From Streptosporangium minutum (GTDB lineage: Bacteria > Actinomycetota > Actinomycetes > Streptosporangiales > Streptosporangiaceae), in assembly GCF_002149035.1 (NCBI RefSeq), contig NZ_NGFP01000020.1, forward strand, positions 1-60,106: a stretch of DNA of 60,106 bases, written 5' to 3'. Position 1 is the first letter of the stretch, and every line of letters begins with the position of its first letter. The notes under the pieces are model-generated. The model was not told the origin of the DNA. It made no database searches and saw nothing but the letters and a program-made list of their open reading frames with translations. The translations under genes and the position numbers were made by a program. Below are positions 32,058 through 41,535 of this stretch, piece by piece.

Positions 32058-33410
32058 ATGAGCACCGTCACCCAGGGCGGCCCCTCGCTTCCGCAGGAGC
32101 GCCGGGTCGTCACCGAGATTCCCGGCCCGAAGTCCCGCGAGATGTTCGCCCGGAAGCAGGCCGCCGTTCCCCAGGGCATCGGCACCACGCTGCCGGTATT
32201 CGTGACGCACGCCGGCGGCGGCGTCGTCGTCGACGCCGACGGCAACTCGCTGATCGACTTCGGCTCCGGCATCGCGGTGACCAGCGTCGGCAACGCCGCC
32301 CCGCGCGTGGTCGAGCGGGTTCAGAAGCAGGTCGCGGACTTCACCCACACCTGCTTCATGGTCACGCCGTACGAGTCCTACGTCCAGGTCTGCGAGAAGC
32401 TCAACGAGCTCACGCCCGGTGACCACGAGAAGCGCACCTTCCTGCTCAACAGCGGCGCCGAGGCCGTGGAGAACGCGGTCAAGGTCGCCCGGCACGCCAC
32501 GGGGCGCCAGGCGGTCGTCGTGTTCGACCACGGCTACCACGGCCGGACCCTGCTGACGATGTCGCTGACGGCCAAGAACATGCCGTACAAGCACAGGTTC
32601 GGCCCGTTCGCCCCCGAGGTCTACCGGGTGCCGCTGGCCTACCCCTTCCGCTGGCTCACCGGCCCGGAGAACTGCGCGGAGGAGGCGGCCGCCCAGGCCA
32701 TCGACCAGATCACCAAGCAGGTCGGCGCGGAGAACGTGGCCGCCGTGGTGATCGAGCCGATCGCCGGCGAGGGCGGCTTCATCGAGCCGGCCAGGGGCTT
32801 CCTGCCGAAGATCGCGGAGTTCTGCCGCGAGAACGGCATCGTCTTCATCGCCGACGAGGTCCAGACCGGCTTCTCCCGCACCGGCGACCTGTTCGCCTGC
32901 GAGGACGAGGGCATCGTCCCGGACATCATCGTCACCGCCAAGGGCATCGCGGGCGGCCTGCCACTGGCGGCCGTCACCGGCCGCGCCGAACTCCTCGACA
33001 AGGTCCACGTCGGCGGGCTGGGCGGCACCTACGGCGGCAACCCGCTCGCCTGCGAGGCGGCGCTGGGCGTGCTGGAGACCATCGAGGCCGACGACCTGAC
33101 CGGCAGGGCCCGCCGCATCGGCGAGGTCATGCTCCCCCGGCTGCGCGCCATCGCCGGTGAGAACCCGGTGGTCGGCGACGTGCGCGGCCGCGGCGCCATG
33201 ATCGCCATCGAGCTGGTCGTCCCCGGCACCAAGGACCCGCACCCCACCGCGGCGGGCGAGATCGCCAAGAGGTGCCACGCCGAGGGCCTGCTCGTGCTGA
33301 CCGCGGGCACCTACGGCAACGTCCTGCGTTTCCTGCCGCCGCTGGTCATGCCCGACCACCTGCTGGAAGAGGGCCTGGCGATCCTGGAGAAGATCATCAG
33401 CGAGGTCTGA
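32058..33410 (+). CDS. gabT: 4-aminobutyrate aminotransferase
   Basis: A 450-aa PLP-dependent class III aminotransferase that moves the amino group of GABA (and often 5-aminovalerate) to 2-oxoglutarate, giving succinate semialdehyde. It shows LLNSGAEAVENAVKVAR (phosphate cup), FDHGYHGRTLL, FIADEVQTGFSRTG (Asp to the PLP nitrogen) and IIVTAKGIAGGLPL (the PLP lysine). The length fits bacterial GabT. ATG 32058 lacks a Shine-Dalgarno site but TACCGT lies six bases upstream, consistent with a leaderless mRNA. It is divergent from PucR and ends at a textbook terminator. No gabD is adjacent; the nearest aldehyde dehydrogenase is at 28186. Confidence 0.95.
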   Translation: MSTVTQGGPSLPQERRVVTEIPGPKSREMFARKQAAVPQGIGTTLPVFVTHAGGGVVVDADGNSLIDFGSGIAVTSVGNAAPRVVERVQKQVADFTHTCFMVTPYESYVQVCEKLNELTPGDHEKRTFLLNSGAEAVENAVKVARHATGRQAVVVFDHGYHGRTLLTMSLTAKNMPYKHRFGPFAPEVYRVPLAYPFRWLTGPENCAEEAAAQAIDQITKQVGAENVAAVVIEPIAGEGGFIEPARGFLPKIAEFCRENGIVFIADEVQTGFSRTGDLFACEDEGIVPDIIVTAKGIAGGLPLAAVTGRAELLDKVHVGGLGGTYGGNPLACEAALGVLETIEADDLTGRARRIGEVMLPRLRAIAGENPVVGDVRGRGAMIAIELVVPGTKDPHPTAAGEIAKRCHAEGLLVLTAGTYGNVLRFLPPLVMPDHLLEEGLAILEKIISEV

Positions 33411-33426
33411 CGGTTTAGATCACCCC

Positions 33427-33463
33427 AAAAGGGGCACCCGGCTTGAGGCTGGGTGCCCCTTTT
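33427..33463 (+). terminator. Rho-independent terminator after gabT
   Basis: A 13-bp stem (AAAAGGGGCACCC / GGGTGCCCCTTTT) with an 11-base loop ends in a T run, starting 16 bases after the gabT stop. Confidence 0.92.
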
Positions 33464-33589
33464 GCTGCTGTACGCCCCCTAGGCAGGAAGTGATTTAACC
33501 ACTGCTTGACACCCACCAAAGCGATCACGGGTCGCTGCGGCGTTATAACGGTTCCGATATGACACTGCGCGATCAAGACGGGAGGCGCG

Positions 33590-33835
33590 ATGAACTGGGG
33601 GCCGAACAGAACGGCGCAGAACACGCTGACATTCGATCCTGAGGGCCTGACCCGCACCCAGCGTGAGGGCGACGCCTGCGTGGCCTGCCACAAGAAATGG
33701 CCCCGCCCACGGATCAGGATCGGGCGCCTGCCCGACGACGGGGCCCTGTTCGCCTGCCCGGAATGCGCGGACGCGCTGACCCAGGACCTCCAGGAGAACG
33801 TCTACCCCCTCCAGCGCCGCGTGGCCTTCTCCTGA
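33590..33835 (+). CDS. Small protein with two CxxC pairs (possible zinc ribbon)
   Basis: An 81-aa protein. ATG 33590 follows GGGAGG at about four bases. Two Cys pairs, CVAC (with a following His-Lys-Lys-Trp) and CPEC about 26 residues later, suggest a single zinc-binding site. The C-terminus (TQDLQENVYPLQRRVAFS) has no recognised motif. It has no signal peptide or membrane segment. It stands alone between the gabT terminator and the convergent ABC binding-protein gene. I do not recognise the family; a nucleic-acid or protein-binding role is only a guess. Confidence 0.75.
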   Translation: MNWGPNRTAQNTLTFDPEGLTRTQREGDACVACHKKWPRPRIRIGRLPDDGALFACPECADALTQDLQENVYPLQRRVAFS

Positions 33836-33938
33836 GCCCCGCTCCTGGGACCTCACGGGGCGGGTCCCGGACCGGACGGGGTGAGACGGCAGTGCCCTCC
33901 CCCGCCGCAGCGGAGAAGGGCACAGGGGGTTCCGGCGG

Positions 33939-35642
33939 CTACTTGGTGAAGCCGATGGAGGTCCAGCTCTTGTCGGCGTACCCGAAGGAGCCGTAGTTGG
34001 CCAGGTTCTTCTTGGTGGCGAAGATGTCGGGGCGCTGGTACATCGGGATGGTGTGGACCAGGTCCCAGATCATCTTGTCGGCCTGGTTGCCCAGCTCGAT
34101 CGCCTTGGCCGGGTCCATCTCGCCCGCGGCCTGGTCGATCAGCTTGTCCAGCTCGGGGGTGCCGATGCGCGGGAAGTTGCTGCCGAAGTTCTCCGCGCTG
34201 ACGGGCGTCTTGTAGATCTGCGGCAGGGCGCCGTTCGGGAACGGCGTGCCCAGCCAGGAGAACGGCACGATGTCGAAGTTGCCGGGGATGATGAAGTCGT
34301 CGAAGAACTTGTCGACCGGGACCGGCTCGACGGTGACCTTGATGCCGATCTCCTTCAGCATCGCCTGGGTGAGCTCACCCTCCTGCTTGGCCGTGGGCAG
34401 GGAGGACGGGACGGTGAAGCGGATCGCGAACTCCTTGCCGTCCTTCTTGCGGTACTCACCCTCCTGCTTCCAGCCGGCGGCGTCCAGGAGCTGCTTGGCC
34501 TTCTCCGGGTTGTACTTGCCGAGCTCACCGGAGTTGTCCACGTAACCCTTGTGGGTGTTCATGTACAGGTGGTTGTTGAGCGTCTGGATCGGCCAGTCCA
34601 TGTCCTTGAGGTCGGACTGGGCGATCACCTCGCGGTTGATGCCGAGCTGGACGGCCTGGCGGACCGACTTGTCCTTGAGGAACTCGCTGGAGCCGTTGAC
34701 GGTGAAGTGGCGCCAGTTCGGGGCGGCCGCCTTGCGGATGTCGACGTCCGGCACCCCCTTGGCCCGCTTGAGGTCGGAGGCGCTCGCCGGGATCTCGACC
34801 GCGTCGATCTCGCCGTTGGCGAAGGCGTTCAGCTTGGCGGTGTCCTCGATGGTCCGGAAGATGACCTTGTCGAGCTTGGCCTTCTGCCCCCACCACTTGT
34901 CATCGCGGACGAGCGTGGCGGTCTTGCTGGTCTGGTCGACGGACTCGACCTTGAACGGCCCCGCCGTGACCGGGAGCTTGTCGATCCAGCCCTTGTTGAA
35001 CGCCTCGGGCGTCTCGTTCGTCGAGGCGGGGTAGAGCGGCGAGAACATGCCCGGCCAGTCCGGGTAGTTCTTGGCGAAGGTCACCACCACGTCCTTGTCG
35101 GTGGCGCCCTTCTCCACCGACTCGACCCGGTCGTAGCCGTCGGTCGAGGAGACCTGGTACTTCTTGTTGGAGCCGTTCAGGGCCTTCCACTGGGCCTGGA
35201 AGTCCTTGTAGGTCATCGGCGTGCCGTCCGACCACGTGGCCTTTTCGTGGATCTTGTAGGTGACGACCTGCTTGCCCCCGGTGAGCTCCATCTTCCACTC
35301 GGTGACGTAGTCGGGGTTGTTGGTGACCTCGGCCTTGTCGTTGGCGATGGCGACGAGCGGGATGATCGGCTCGATCACGTCGTCGGTGCTGGCGTTGGTG
35401 CCGTTGACCTGGTTGTAGTTCCACTGGGTCTGCCACAGGCCGAGCGCGAGCTTCAGCGTGCCGCCGTCGGCCACCTGGTCGTAGGCGACGGGGTTGATCG
35501 TGCTTCCGGGGATCGTGGCGGCCTGCTCCTTGGCGGCCTCGCTCGACGCGGCCTTGGGCTTGTCGGCGCCGCCGCCGGCGCAGGCGGTGAGGGCCATGGC
35601 CAGGAGCGCGGCTCCGCCGATGGCCTTGTAGCCAACCTTCAC
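33939..35642 (-). CDS. Lipoprotein substrate-binding protein, peptide/nickel-type ABC transporter (SBP family 5)
   Basis: A 567-aa family-5 binding protein (DppA/OppA class). It has a signal peptide with lipobox ALTAC, then DQVADGGTLKLALG, KATWSDGTPMTYKDFQAQWK, the motif of this family, and FRTIEDTAKLNAFANGEIDA. It would capture oligopeptides or related cations/amines outside the cell. GTG 35642 has GGAGG five bases upstream; an in-frame codon at 35654 is a poorer start. It is the last gene of the minus-strand permease/ATPase operon, an unusual place because binding-protein genes are more often first. Confidence 0.93.
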   Translation of the reverse strand: MKVGYKAIGGAALLAMALTACAGGGADKPKAASSEAAKEQAATIPGSTINPVAYDQVADGGTLKLALGLWQTQWNYNQVNGTNASTDDVIEPIIPLVAIANDKAEVTNNPDYVTEWKMELTGGKQVVTYKIHEKATWSDGTPMTYKDFQAQWKALNGSNKKYQVSSTDGYDRVESVEKGATDKDVVVTFAKNYPDWPGMFSPLYPASTNETPEAFNKGWIDKLPVTAGPFKVESVDQTSKTATLVRDDKWWGQKAKLDKVIFRTIEDTAKLNAFANGEIDAVEIPASASDLKRAKGVPDVDIRKAAAPNWRHFTVNGSSEFLKDKSVRQAVQLGINREVIAQSDLKDMDWPIQTLNNHLYMNTHKGYVDNSGELGKYNPEKAKQLLDAAGWKQEGEYRKKDGKEFAIRFTVPSSLPTAKQEGELTQAMLKEIGIKVTVEPVPVDKFFDDFIIPGNFDIVPFSWLGTPFPNGALPQIYKTPVSAENFGSNFPRIGTPELDKLIDQAAGEMDPAKAIELGNQADKMIWDLVHTIPMYQRPDIFATKKNLANYGSFGYADKSWTSIGFTK

Positions 35643-35663
35643 GTGTTCCTCCAACAGGGGTCG

Positions 35664-37724
35664 TCAGCGACGCGAGGTCACGACGACCTCGGCCTCTTCG
35701 GGGTAGTGGCAGGCGGCGCCGTGATCGACGGCGGGCGCGAGCCGTACAACAGAGGGCTCTTCCTCGGCGCACCTGCGTGCCTCCTCGGCGCCCAGCAGGG
35801 CGCGCTTGGGGCAGCGGGTGCGGAAGCGGCAGCCCGACGGGGGGTCGGCCGGGCTGGGCAGGTCGCCTTCGAGCAGGATCCGCTCGCGTGAGCGCTCCAG
35901 ATCGGGGTCGGGCAGCGGGATCGCCGACAGCAGCGCCCGCGTGTAGGGGTGGGCGGGCCTGCCGTACACCTCGTCGACCGTGCCGATCTCGGCGATCCTG
36001 CCGAGATACATGACGGCGATCCGGTCCGCGAGGTGCCGGACCACCGACAGGTCGTGCGCGACGAACAGGTAGGACAGGCCGAGCCTGACCTTCAGGTCCT
36101 CCAGCAGGTTGATCACACCCGCCTGGATGGACACGTCGAGTGCCGACACCGGCTCGTCGAGCACGATCAGCCGGGGCTCCAGGGCCAGCGCGCGGGCGAT
36201 GCCGATGCGCTGGCGCTGGCCGCCGGAGAAGTGCTGCGGGTAGCGCTGGGCGTGGCTCGGGTCCAGGCCCACCAGGCTGAGCAGCTCGGCGATCCGGGCG
36301 GCGACGTCCTTGCGGCCGTGCGCGCGGAGCGGCTCGGCGAGGATGTCGCCGACCGGCATGCGCGGGTCGAGCGCGGCCATCGGGTCCTGGAAGACGATCT
36401 GCAGGTCCCGGCGGAGCGCCTTGCGGTCGGCGCCGGCCAGCGTGGCGCTGTCCTTGCCGAGCACGACGACGGTGCCGCCCTGGGGGGCCTCCAGCTGCAT
36501 GATCTGCTGGAGGGTGGTGGTCTTGCCGCAGCCCGACTCACCGACCAGGGCGAGCGTCTCGCCCTCGGCGACGTCGAAGCTGATGCCGTCCACCGCGTAC
36601 ACGGTGCCGACCCGGCGCTTGAACACCGCGCCCTTCATGAGCGGGTAGTGCCGGATCATGTTCTCGACGCTGAGCACCGTGTCGCGCTCGGCGCGCGGCC
36701 GGGGCTCGGCCGTCTCGGCGGGCGCCTCGGGCACCGGGTAGATCGTGGCGCCGTCGAGGCCCTTGAGCTCGATCTCGTGCGAGCGGATGCAGGCCGACAG
36801 CCGGGTGCCGGGTCCGATCCGCTCCAGGTCGGGCTCCGCCTCGTCGCAGGCGCTGACCCTCATCGGGCAGCGGGGTGCGAACGGGCAGCCCGGCGGCAGC
36901 GCCGCGGGCGAGGGCGGGTTGCCGTCGATGGGGATGAGCCGCGCGGTCGGGCGGTCCATGCGCGGGATCGAGGCGAGCAGGCCCATCGTGTACGGCTGGC
37001 GCGGACGGTAGTAGATCTCGTCCACGGTGCCGAGCTCGACCGGCTTGCCGGCGTACATGACCAGCACCCGGTCGGCGATGCCGGCGACGACCCCGAGGTC
37101 ATGCGTGATCATCACGATGCCGGCGCCGGTCTCCCGCTGCGCGGTCTTGAGCACCTCCAGGACCTGGGCCTGGATGGTGACGTCGAGCGCGGTGGTCGGC
37201 TCGTCGCAGATCAGCACGTCCGGGTCGTTGGCGATGGCCATGGCGATCATGGCGCGCTGGCGCATGCCGCCGGAGAACTCGTGCGGGAACGCCTTGGCCC
37301 GCACGTCCGGGTGCGGGATGCCGACCAGGTCCAGCAGCTCGACCGCCCGCTTGGCCGCCTTGTCCTTGCCGATCTTCTGGTGGATCCGCACGGCCTCGGC
37401 GATCTGGTCGCCGATGGTGTAGACGGGGGTGAAGGCCGACAGCGGGTCCTGGAAGATCATTCCGATGGTCTTGCCGCGGAGCCCGACGAGCTCGTCCTCC
37501 GGCATGTCGAGCAGTTCCCTGCCGTGCAGCCGGACCGAGCCGCTGATCTCGGCGCCGGCCGGGAGCAGTCCCATCACCGCCAGCGAGGTCACCGACTTGC
37601 CGGAGCCGGACTCGCCGACGATGCCGAGGACCTCGCCCCGGCTGAGCTGGTAGCTCACCCCCCGGACGGCCTTGATGCCGCCGCGGAAGGTGACGTTGAG
37701 ATCGTTCACCTCAAGGATGGGCAT
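35664..37724 (-). CDS. Fused double ATPase of a peptide-type ABC transporter (DppD-DppF)
   Basis: A 686-aa protein with two complete ABC domains. The first (1-320) has Walker A GESGSGKS (37-44), [12 protein letters not shown] and [11 protein letters not shown]. The second (350-686) has GESGCGKT (395-402), [15 protein letters not shown] and [11 protein letters not shown]. Each half ends in the Cys-containing oligopeptide ATPase tail ([11 protein letters not shown] and [12 protein letters not shown]). Start ATG 37724 follows GAGGGG at three bases; upstream in-frame codons overlap the previous gene. It powers uptake with the two permeases encoded just upstream. Confidence 0.94.
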   Translation of the reverse strand: MPILEVNDLNVTFRGGIKAVRGVSYQLSRGEVLGIVGESGSGKSVTSLAVMGLLPAGAEISGSVRLHGRELLDMPEDELVGLRGKTIGMIFQDPLSAFTPVYTIGDQIAEAVRIHQKIGKDKAAKRAVELLDLVGIPHPDVRAKAFPHEFSGGMRQRAMIAMAIANDPDVLICDEPTTALDVTIQAQVLEVLKTAQRETGAGIVMITHDLGVVAGIADRVLVMYAGKPVELGTVDEIYYRPRQPYTMGLLASIPRMDRPTARLIPIDGNPPSPAALPPGCPFAPRCPMRVSACDEAEPDLERIGPGTRLSACIRSHEIELKGLDGATIYPVPEAPAETAEPRPRAERDTVLSVENMIRHYPLMKGAVFKRRVGTVYAVDGISFDVAEGETLALVGESGCGKTTTLQQIMQLEAPQGGTVVVLGKDSATLAGADRKALRRDLQIVFQDPMAALDPRMPVGDILAEPLRAHGRKDVAARIAELLSLVGLDPSHAQRYPQHFSGGQRQRIGIARALALEPRLIVLDEPVSALDVSIQAGVINLLEDLKVRLGLSYLFVAHDLSVVRHLADRIAVMYLGRIAEIGTVDEVYGRPAHPYTRALLSAIPLPDPDLERSRERILLEGDLPSPADPPSGCRFRTRCPKRALLGAEEARRCAEEEPSVVRLAPAVDHGAACHYPEEAEVVVTSRR

Positions 37725-37795
37725 GTTCCCCTCGCCTGATGGCCCGTCGAACCTGCCCCGCGCGCCGTGTCCGCGGGTCGTCTCGCTTCGCTCGT

Positions 37796-38635
37796 TCACT
37801 GGTTGCTCCCCGGGTCGAGCGCGTCGCGCAGGCCGTCGCCGACGAGGTTGACGCTGAGCACGAGGAGCACGAGCAGGCCGGCCGGGAACAGGAACAGCCA
37901 GGGGTAGCCGGTGACCTGCCCGCTACCCGCCGCGATCAGCGTGCCGAGTGAGACGTCGGGCGGCTGGACGCCGAAGCCGAAGAACGACAGGGACGCCTCG
38001 CCGATGATCGCCGCGCTGACGTTGAGCGTGGCGTCGATGATCAGCAGGGAGGAGAGGTTCGGCACGACGTGGCGGAGGATGATCCTCCAGCCGGGGATGC
38101 CCATGTAACGGGCGGCCAGGATGTACTCCCGCTCCCGCAGGGAGAGCGTCATGCTCCGCACCACCCGGGAGGTGATCATCCAGGAGAAGGCCGCGAGCAG
38201 GACCACGAACCAGAGCCACGAGCCGCCCTTGAGGTTCGGCGAGAGGATGGCGATGATCAGGAAGCTGGGCAGCACGAGCAGCAGGTCGGCCCCCCACATC
38301 AGGGCCCTGTCCACCCACCCGCCGAAGTAGCCGGCGGCGGCGCCGACCAGGGCGGCGACGCCGGTGGAGAAGAGGGCGACGAGGAAGCCGATGACGATCG
38401 ACTTCTGCATGCCGCGCAAGGTCACCGCGTAGACGTCCTGGCCGATCTGGGTGGTGCCCCACCAGTGCTCGGCCGAGGGCGGCTCCAGGAAGGCCAGGAA
38501 GTCCTTGTCGGTCCAGGTGTGGGCGCCGACGAAGGGACCGGCGTAGGCGAGCAGCAGGAGCAGCAGGAGGGCGAGGAGTCCGTAGCGGGCCTGCGGGTTG
38601 CGCGCCAGGCGGGCGAGGACGACTTTCGAGCGCAT
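37796..38635 (-). CDS. ABC transporter permease (DppC-type)
   Basis: A 279-aa inner-membrane permease with an N-terminal helix ([16 protein letters not shown]), a periplasmic loop [19 protein letters not shown] typical of DppC/OppC, and the EAA-like coupling loop [22 protein letters not shown]. The C-terminus [15 protein letters not shown] is the family ending. The start ATG follows the upstream permease stop with no gap (TAGATG), so they are coupled. Confidence 0.94.
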   Translation of the reverse strand: MRSKVVLARLARNPQARYGLLALLLLLLLAYAGPFVGAHTWTDKDFLAFLEPPSAEHWWGTTQIGQDVYAVTLRGMQKSIVIGFLVALFSTGVAALVGAAAGYFGGWVDRALMWGADLLLVLPSFLIIAILSPNLKGGSWLWFVVLLAAFSWMITSRVVRSMTLSLREREYILAARYMGIPGWRIILRHVVPNLSSLLIIDATLNVSAAIIGEASLSFFGFGVQPPDVSLGTLIAAGSGQVTGYPWLFLFPAGLLVLLVLSVNLVGDGLRDALDPGSNQ

Positions 38636-39613
38636 CTAGTTCACCCGGACCCGGGGGTCGAGGGCGGCCACGGCGAAGTCCGACAGCAGGCCCGCGACCA
38701 GGACGCAGACGGCGGCGAACAGGCTCACCGCGGCGACCGCGTTGGTGTCGTTCTGCTGGATCGAGTCCACCAGCCAGGCCCCCATGCCGTGCCAGCCGAA
38801 GATCTTCTCGGTGAAGATCGCACCGGTCAGCAGCGTGCCGAAGGCGAAGGCGAAGTAGGTCGCGGCCGGGATCAGCGCGGTCCGCAGCGCGTGCTTGAAC
38901 AGTGCCTTCCTGCGGCTGAGGCCCTTGGCCCTGGCGGTGCGGACGAAGTCCTGGCCCAGCACGTCCAGCATCATGTTGCGCTGGATCCGGCTGTAGAAGG
39001 CGATCTGCCCGAGGCAGAGCGAGATCGTCGGCAGGATCAGGTGATTGAGCCGGCTGGTGAACTGGTCCCAGCCGCTCAGCCCGGGGGTGTACTCGCCGGT
39101 GTACTCCAGGAGCGTGAAGCCCAGGACGCCGTTGAGCCCGACCGCCCCGATGGTGAGCATCGTCGCGATCACGAAGACCGGGATCGCCATGATGACGAAG
39201 GAGGTCACGCCGATCACCCGGTCGCTGATCGTGTACTGCCTGACCGCGGCGTAGGCCCCGACGGCCACACCGATGCCCGAGCCGACGATCGTGCCGATGA
39301 GCAGCAGTCGCAGGCTGACGCCGATGCGCCGGCCCATCTCGCCGTTGACCTCCTTGCCCTCCCAGGTCCTGCCGAGGTCGCCTTGGACGACTCCGGAGAC
39401 CCAGGTGACGTACCGCTCGAAGACCGGCGTCTTGTCGTTGAGGTTGTAGTCGTCCAGCACCCCGTCGACGACCGCCTCCGCCACCGGCGGCTGGCGGCCT
39501 TCGTATTTGGCCCTGGGGTTGAGGCTGGTCGCGGCGAGAAAGTACGCCATGCTCGCGGCGATCGCCACGAGCAGGAGATTGCTGATCAACCGCTTCAGCA
39601 TGTAGGCGCCCAT
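38636..39613 (-). CDS. ABC transporter permease (DppB-type)
   Basis: A 325-aa permease with an N-terminal helix (LISNLLLVAIAASMAYFLAA), a large outer loop, and the coupling loop DFVRTARAKGLSRRKALFKHALRTALIP, the DppB/OppB signature. It is the first gene of the operon B-C-DF-binding protein. ATG 39613 follows GGGGAGG at three bases. The 446-bp region upstream carries dyads that may regulate the operon. Confidence 0.94.
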   Translation of the reverse strand: MGAYMLKRLISNLLLVAIAASMAYFLAATSLNPRAKYEGRQPPVAEAVVDGVLDDYNLNDKTPVFERYVTWVSGVVQGDLGRTWEGKEVNGEMGRRIGVSLRLLLIGTIVGSGIGVAVGAYAAVRQYTISDRVIGVTSFVIMAIPVFVIATMLTIGAVGLNGVLGFTLLEYTGEYTPGLSGWDQFTSRLNHLILPTISLCLGQIAFYSRIQRNMMLDVLGQDFVRTARAKGLSRRKALFKHALRTALIPAATYFAFAFGTLLTGAIFTEKIFGWHGMGAWLVDSIQQNDTNAVAAVSLFAAVCVLVAGLLSDFAVAALDPRVRVN

Positions 39614-40059
39614 CGTCCTCCCCTCGTGTGTCGCCCGAGAGCGCGAGGGGTGGCGTTGGCATCCACGTGAGCGGATGTCGCATATCCCCGTTAGCGCACG
39701 TTTAATCCCGCTTTGACTTTTTTAGTCTGGGATGAGCGAAACGATACCTGTCGGAGGGGGCCAGGCCGACCACCTGGCATAACGATCGGGAGTCATGGTG
39801 TCCGGATCCTGCAACAATGCCGGGACATAAGCTATACAGTCCCGCCGATATCGGGTGAGAGACGTCACACGACCTGGCCCGATACGCCGCGAGACGGCGG
39901 CCAGGTGATCATGGCCGCCGCCCCGGGAGGGTGACGTCAGCCGCGACGGCGGCCGTCGCGGGCGGCGTACGGACTCGGAGACCGGACGCCGGAGGCCGGA
40001 GCGAGCCGGGCCGGGCGGGGTACGGCCTCAGGCGCGAGCCCGGCGTGGGCTGAGCCGGG
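39614..40059. other. 446-bp intergenic region without a gene
   Basis: Upstream of the peptide-transporter operon and downstream of the saccharopine-dehydrogenase-like gene. Its left half is AT-richer and holds a nested inverted repeat: ATCCC (39705-39709) with GGGAT (39729-39733), enclosing GACT-ttttt-AGTC (39715-39727), about 90-120 bases before the permease start. A 9-bp hairpin, CGGCGGCCA / TGGCCGCCG (39895-39920), may end the transcript arriving from 40060. No coding sequence is seen. Confidence 0.5.
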
Positions 40060-41286
40060 TCAGGCGGACTGCAGGACCTGGCCGGCCTGTTCGCGCATGC
40101 CCCACGGCGAGCCGTAGGCGTTGAGCAGATCCAGGAACGGCACCGCGTCGAACGCCTCGGGCCCCAGCACCCCGGTGCCCGACCAGCCGCCGGTGGCCAG
40201 CAGTTCCAGGGCGACCACCGGGTGCACGGCGGTCTGCCAGACCACCGCCTGGCACCCGTACTCGCGCATCGACCACTCGTTGTCGACCACATGGTAGAGG
40301 TAGACCTCGCGCGGCTCGCCGTCCTTGCCGAGACCCTTCACCCAGGTGCCGGCGCAGGTCTTGCCGCGCATCCGGTCGCCGAGTGTGGCCGGATCGGGCA
40401 GGCTGGCCGCGACGACGTCACGGGGCGAGGCCTCGACGCCGCCGACCCGGATCTTGCCCGCGTTGTCCAGACCGAGCTTGTGCAGGGTCTTGAGGACGTC
40501 GATGAACTCCTCGCCGAGGCCGTACTTGAACGTCACCCGCTTGGTGTCGATCCAGCGCGGGACGAGCAGCACCTCCTCGTGCTCGACGTTCACGCACTCG
40601 ACCGGGCCGATCCCCTCGGGGAAGTCGAAGACCTCCGGCTCGCTGAAGGGCTCGGTGGTGTGCCAGTCGCCGTCCTCCCAGATCACCGGCGGGTTGAGGC
40701 ACTCCTCGATGGTCGTCCAGATCGAGAAGGTCGGCGCGAAGTCGTAGCCCTCGACCACCAGGTTCGACCCGTCGCGGATGCCGATCTCCTCGATGCTCCC
40801 GAAGAGGTGCTCGGCCGCGTAGCGCGCGAACACGTCGGCGAGTCCGGGCTCCACCCCCATGCCGACCAGCGCCAGCCTGCCCCTGTCGCGCCAGGCGTCG
40901 CCGAGCGCGAACTGCTCGTCGCCCAGCTTCACGCCGGTCAGCTCGTACGGCCTGCGGGGGTGGGGCCGTGACAGCGACATCGCCATGTCGAGGTAGTGCG
41001 CCCCGGCGTTGAGCGCCGCCCGGAAAAGGGACATGGTGAAACGGGGGTCCACGGCGTTGAAGAGGACGTCACAGCGGTGCTCGGCCAGGGCGGCCTCGAC
41101 CGCCGCCTGGTCGGATGCGTCCAGCCCGATGGCGCTGAAGCGCGGATCACCGATCTTGGCCACGGCGCCGGCGGCGCGGCTCTGTCTGGAGTCCGCCACC
41201 ACGATGTGTTCGAAGAAATCTCGGCGCGCGGCGATCGGAACCACAGCGGAGCCGACCCCGCCCGCTCCCACAAGAAGGATTCTCAT
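40060..41286 (-). CDS. Saccharopine dehydrogenase-fold oxidoreductase
   Basis: A 408-aa NAD(P)-dependent protein. It has an N-terminal Rossmann loop (LLVGAGGVGSAVVPIAARR) and the saccharopine-dehydrogenase segment VLFNAVDPRFTMSLFRAALN then GAHYLDMA. Next comes VGMGVEPGLADVFARYAAEHL, and the C-terminal domain includes YGCQAVVWQTAVHPVVALELLATG. Related enzymes act on saccharopine, lysine (6-dehydrogenase) or carboxynorspermidine, forming or splitting C-N bonds next to a carboxylate. The amine-rich context fits, but the substrate cannot be named. A perfect 16-bp palindrome lies 19 bases before the start and is likely its operator. Confidence 0.88.
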   Translation of the reverse strand: MRILLVGAGGVGSAVVPIAARRDFFEHIVVADSRQSRAAGAVAKIGDPRFSAIGLDASDQAAVEAALAEHRCDVLFNAVDPRFTMSLFRAALNAGAHYLDMAMSLSRPHPRRPYELTGVKLGDEQFALGDAWRDRGRLALVGMGVEPGLADVFARYAAEHLFGSIEEIGIRDGSNLVVEGYDFAPTFSIWTTIEECLNPPVIWEDGDWHTTEPFSEPEVFDFPEGIGPVECVNVEHEEVLLVPRWIDTKRVTFKYGLGEEFIDVLKTLHKLGLDNAGKIRVGGVEASPRDVVAASLPDPATLGDRMRGKTCAGTWVKGLGKDGEPREVYLYHVVDNEWSMREYGCQAVVWQTAVHPVVALELLATGGWSGTGVLGPEAFDAVPFLDLLNAYGSPWGMREQAGQVLQSA

Positions 41287-41304
41287 GACAGGAGCCTAGT
41301 CGCT

Positions 41305-41320
41305 GACTGGTCAACCAGTC
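41305..41320. promoter_or_regulatory. Perfect palindromic operator (GntR/FadR-like)
   Basis: GACTGGT-CA-ACCAGTC is a perfect 7-2-7 dyad containing TGGT...ACCA halves like those of FadR-subfamily GntR operators. It lies 19 bases upstream of the saccharopine-dehydrogenase-like gene, so a bound regulator would block transcription. No GntR gene is present in the window. Confidence 0.65.
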
Positions 41321-41425
41321 GATACCGAAAACATGACTCACCCATTGAATCCATTGCCGAAACTGAAGATCACGACGGAAACCGTGGCGAATAAAGGGGA
41401 AGGCAGACATGCCTGCGGAAAAGGT

Positions 41426-41463
41426 GGGGCGCTCCGGGGTCGGGGGAGCGCCCGGAGCGCCCC
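41426..41463. terminator. Terminator hairpin after the polyamine-type binding protein gene
   Basis: A 13-bp perfect stem (GGGGCGCTCCGGG / CCCGGAGCGCCCC) with a 12-base loop begins 73 bases past the stop of the minus-strand gene ending at 41536. Confidence 0.7.
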
Positions 41464-41535
41464 TGGCGGGTCACGCCCAGCGGGGGGACGGGCGCGCCCG
41501 CGGCTCGCGTCAAGCTCGGACCACGGAACCCCCGC

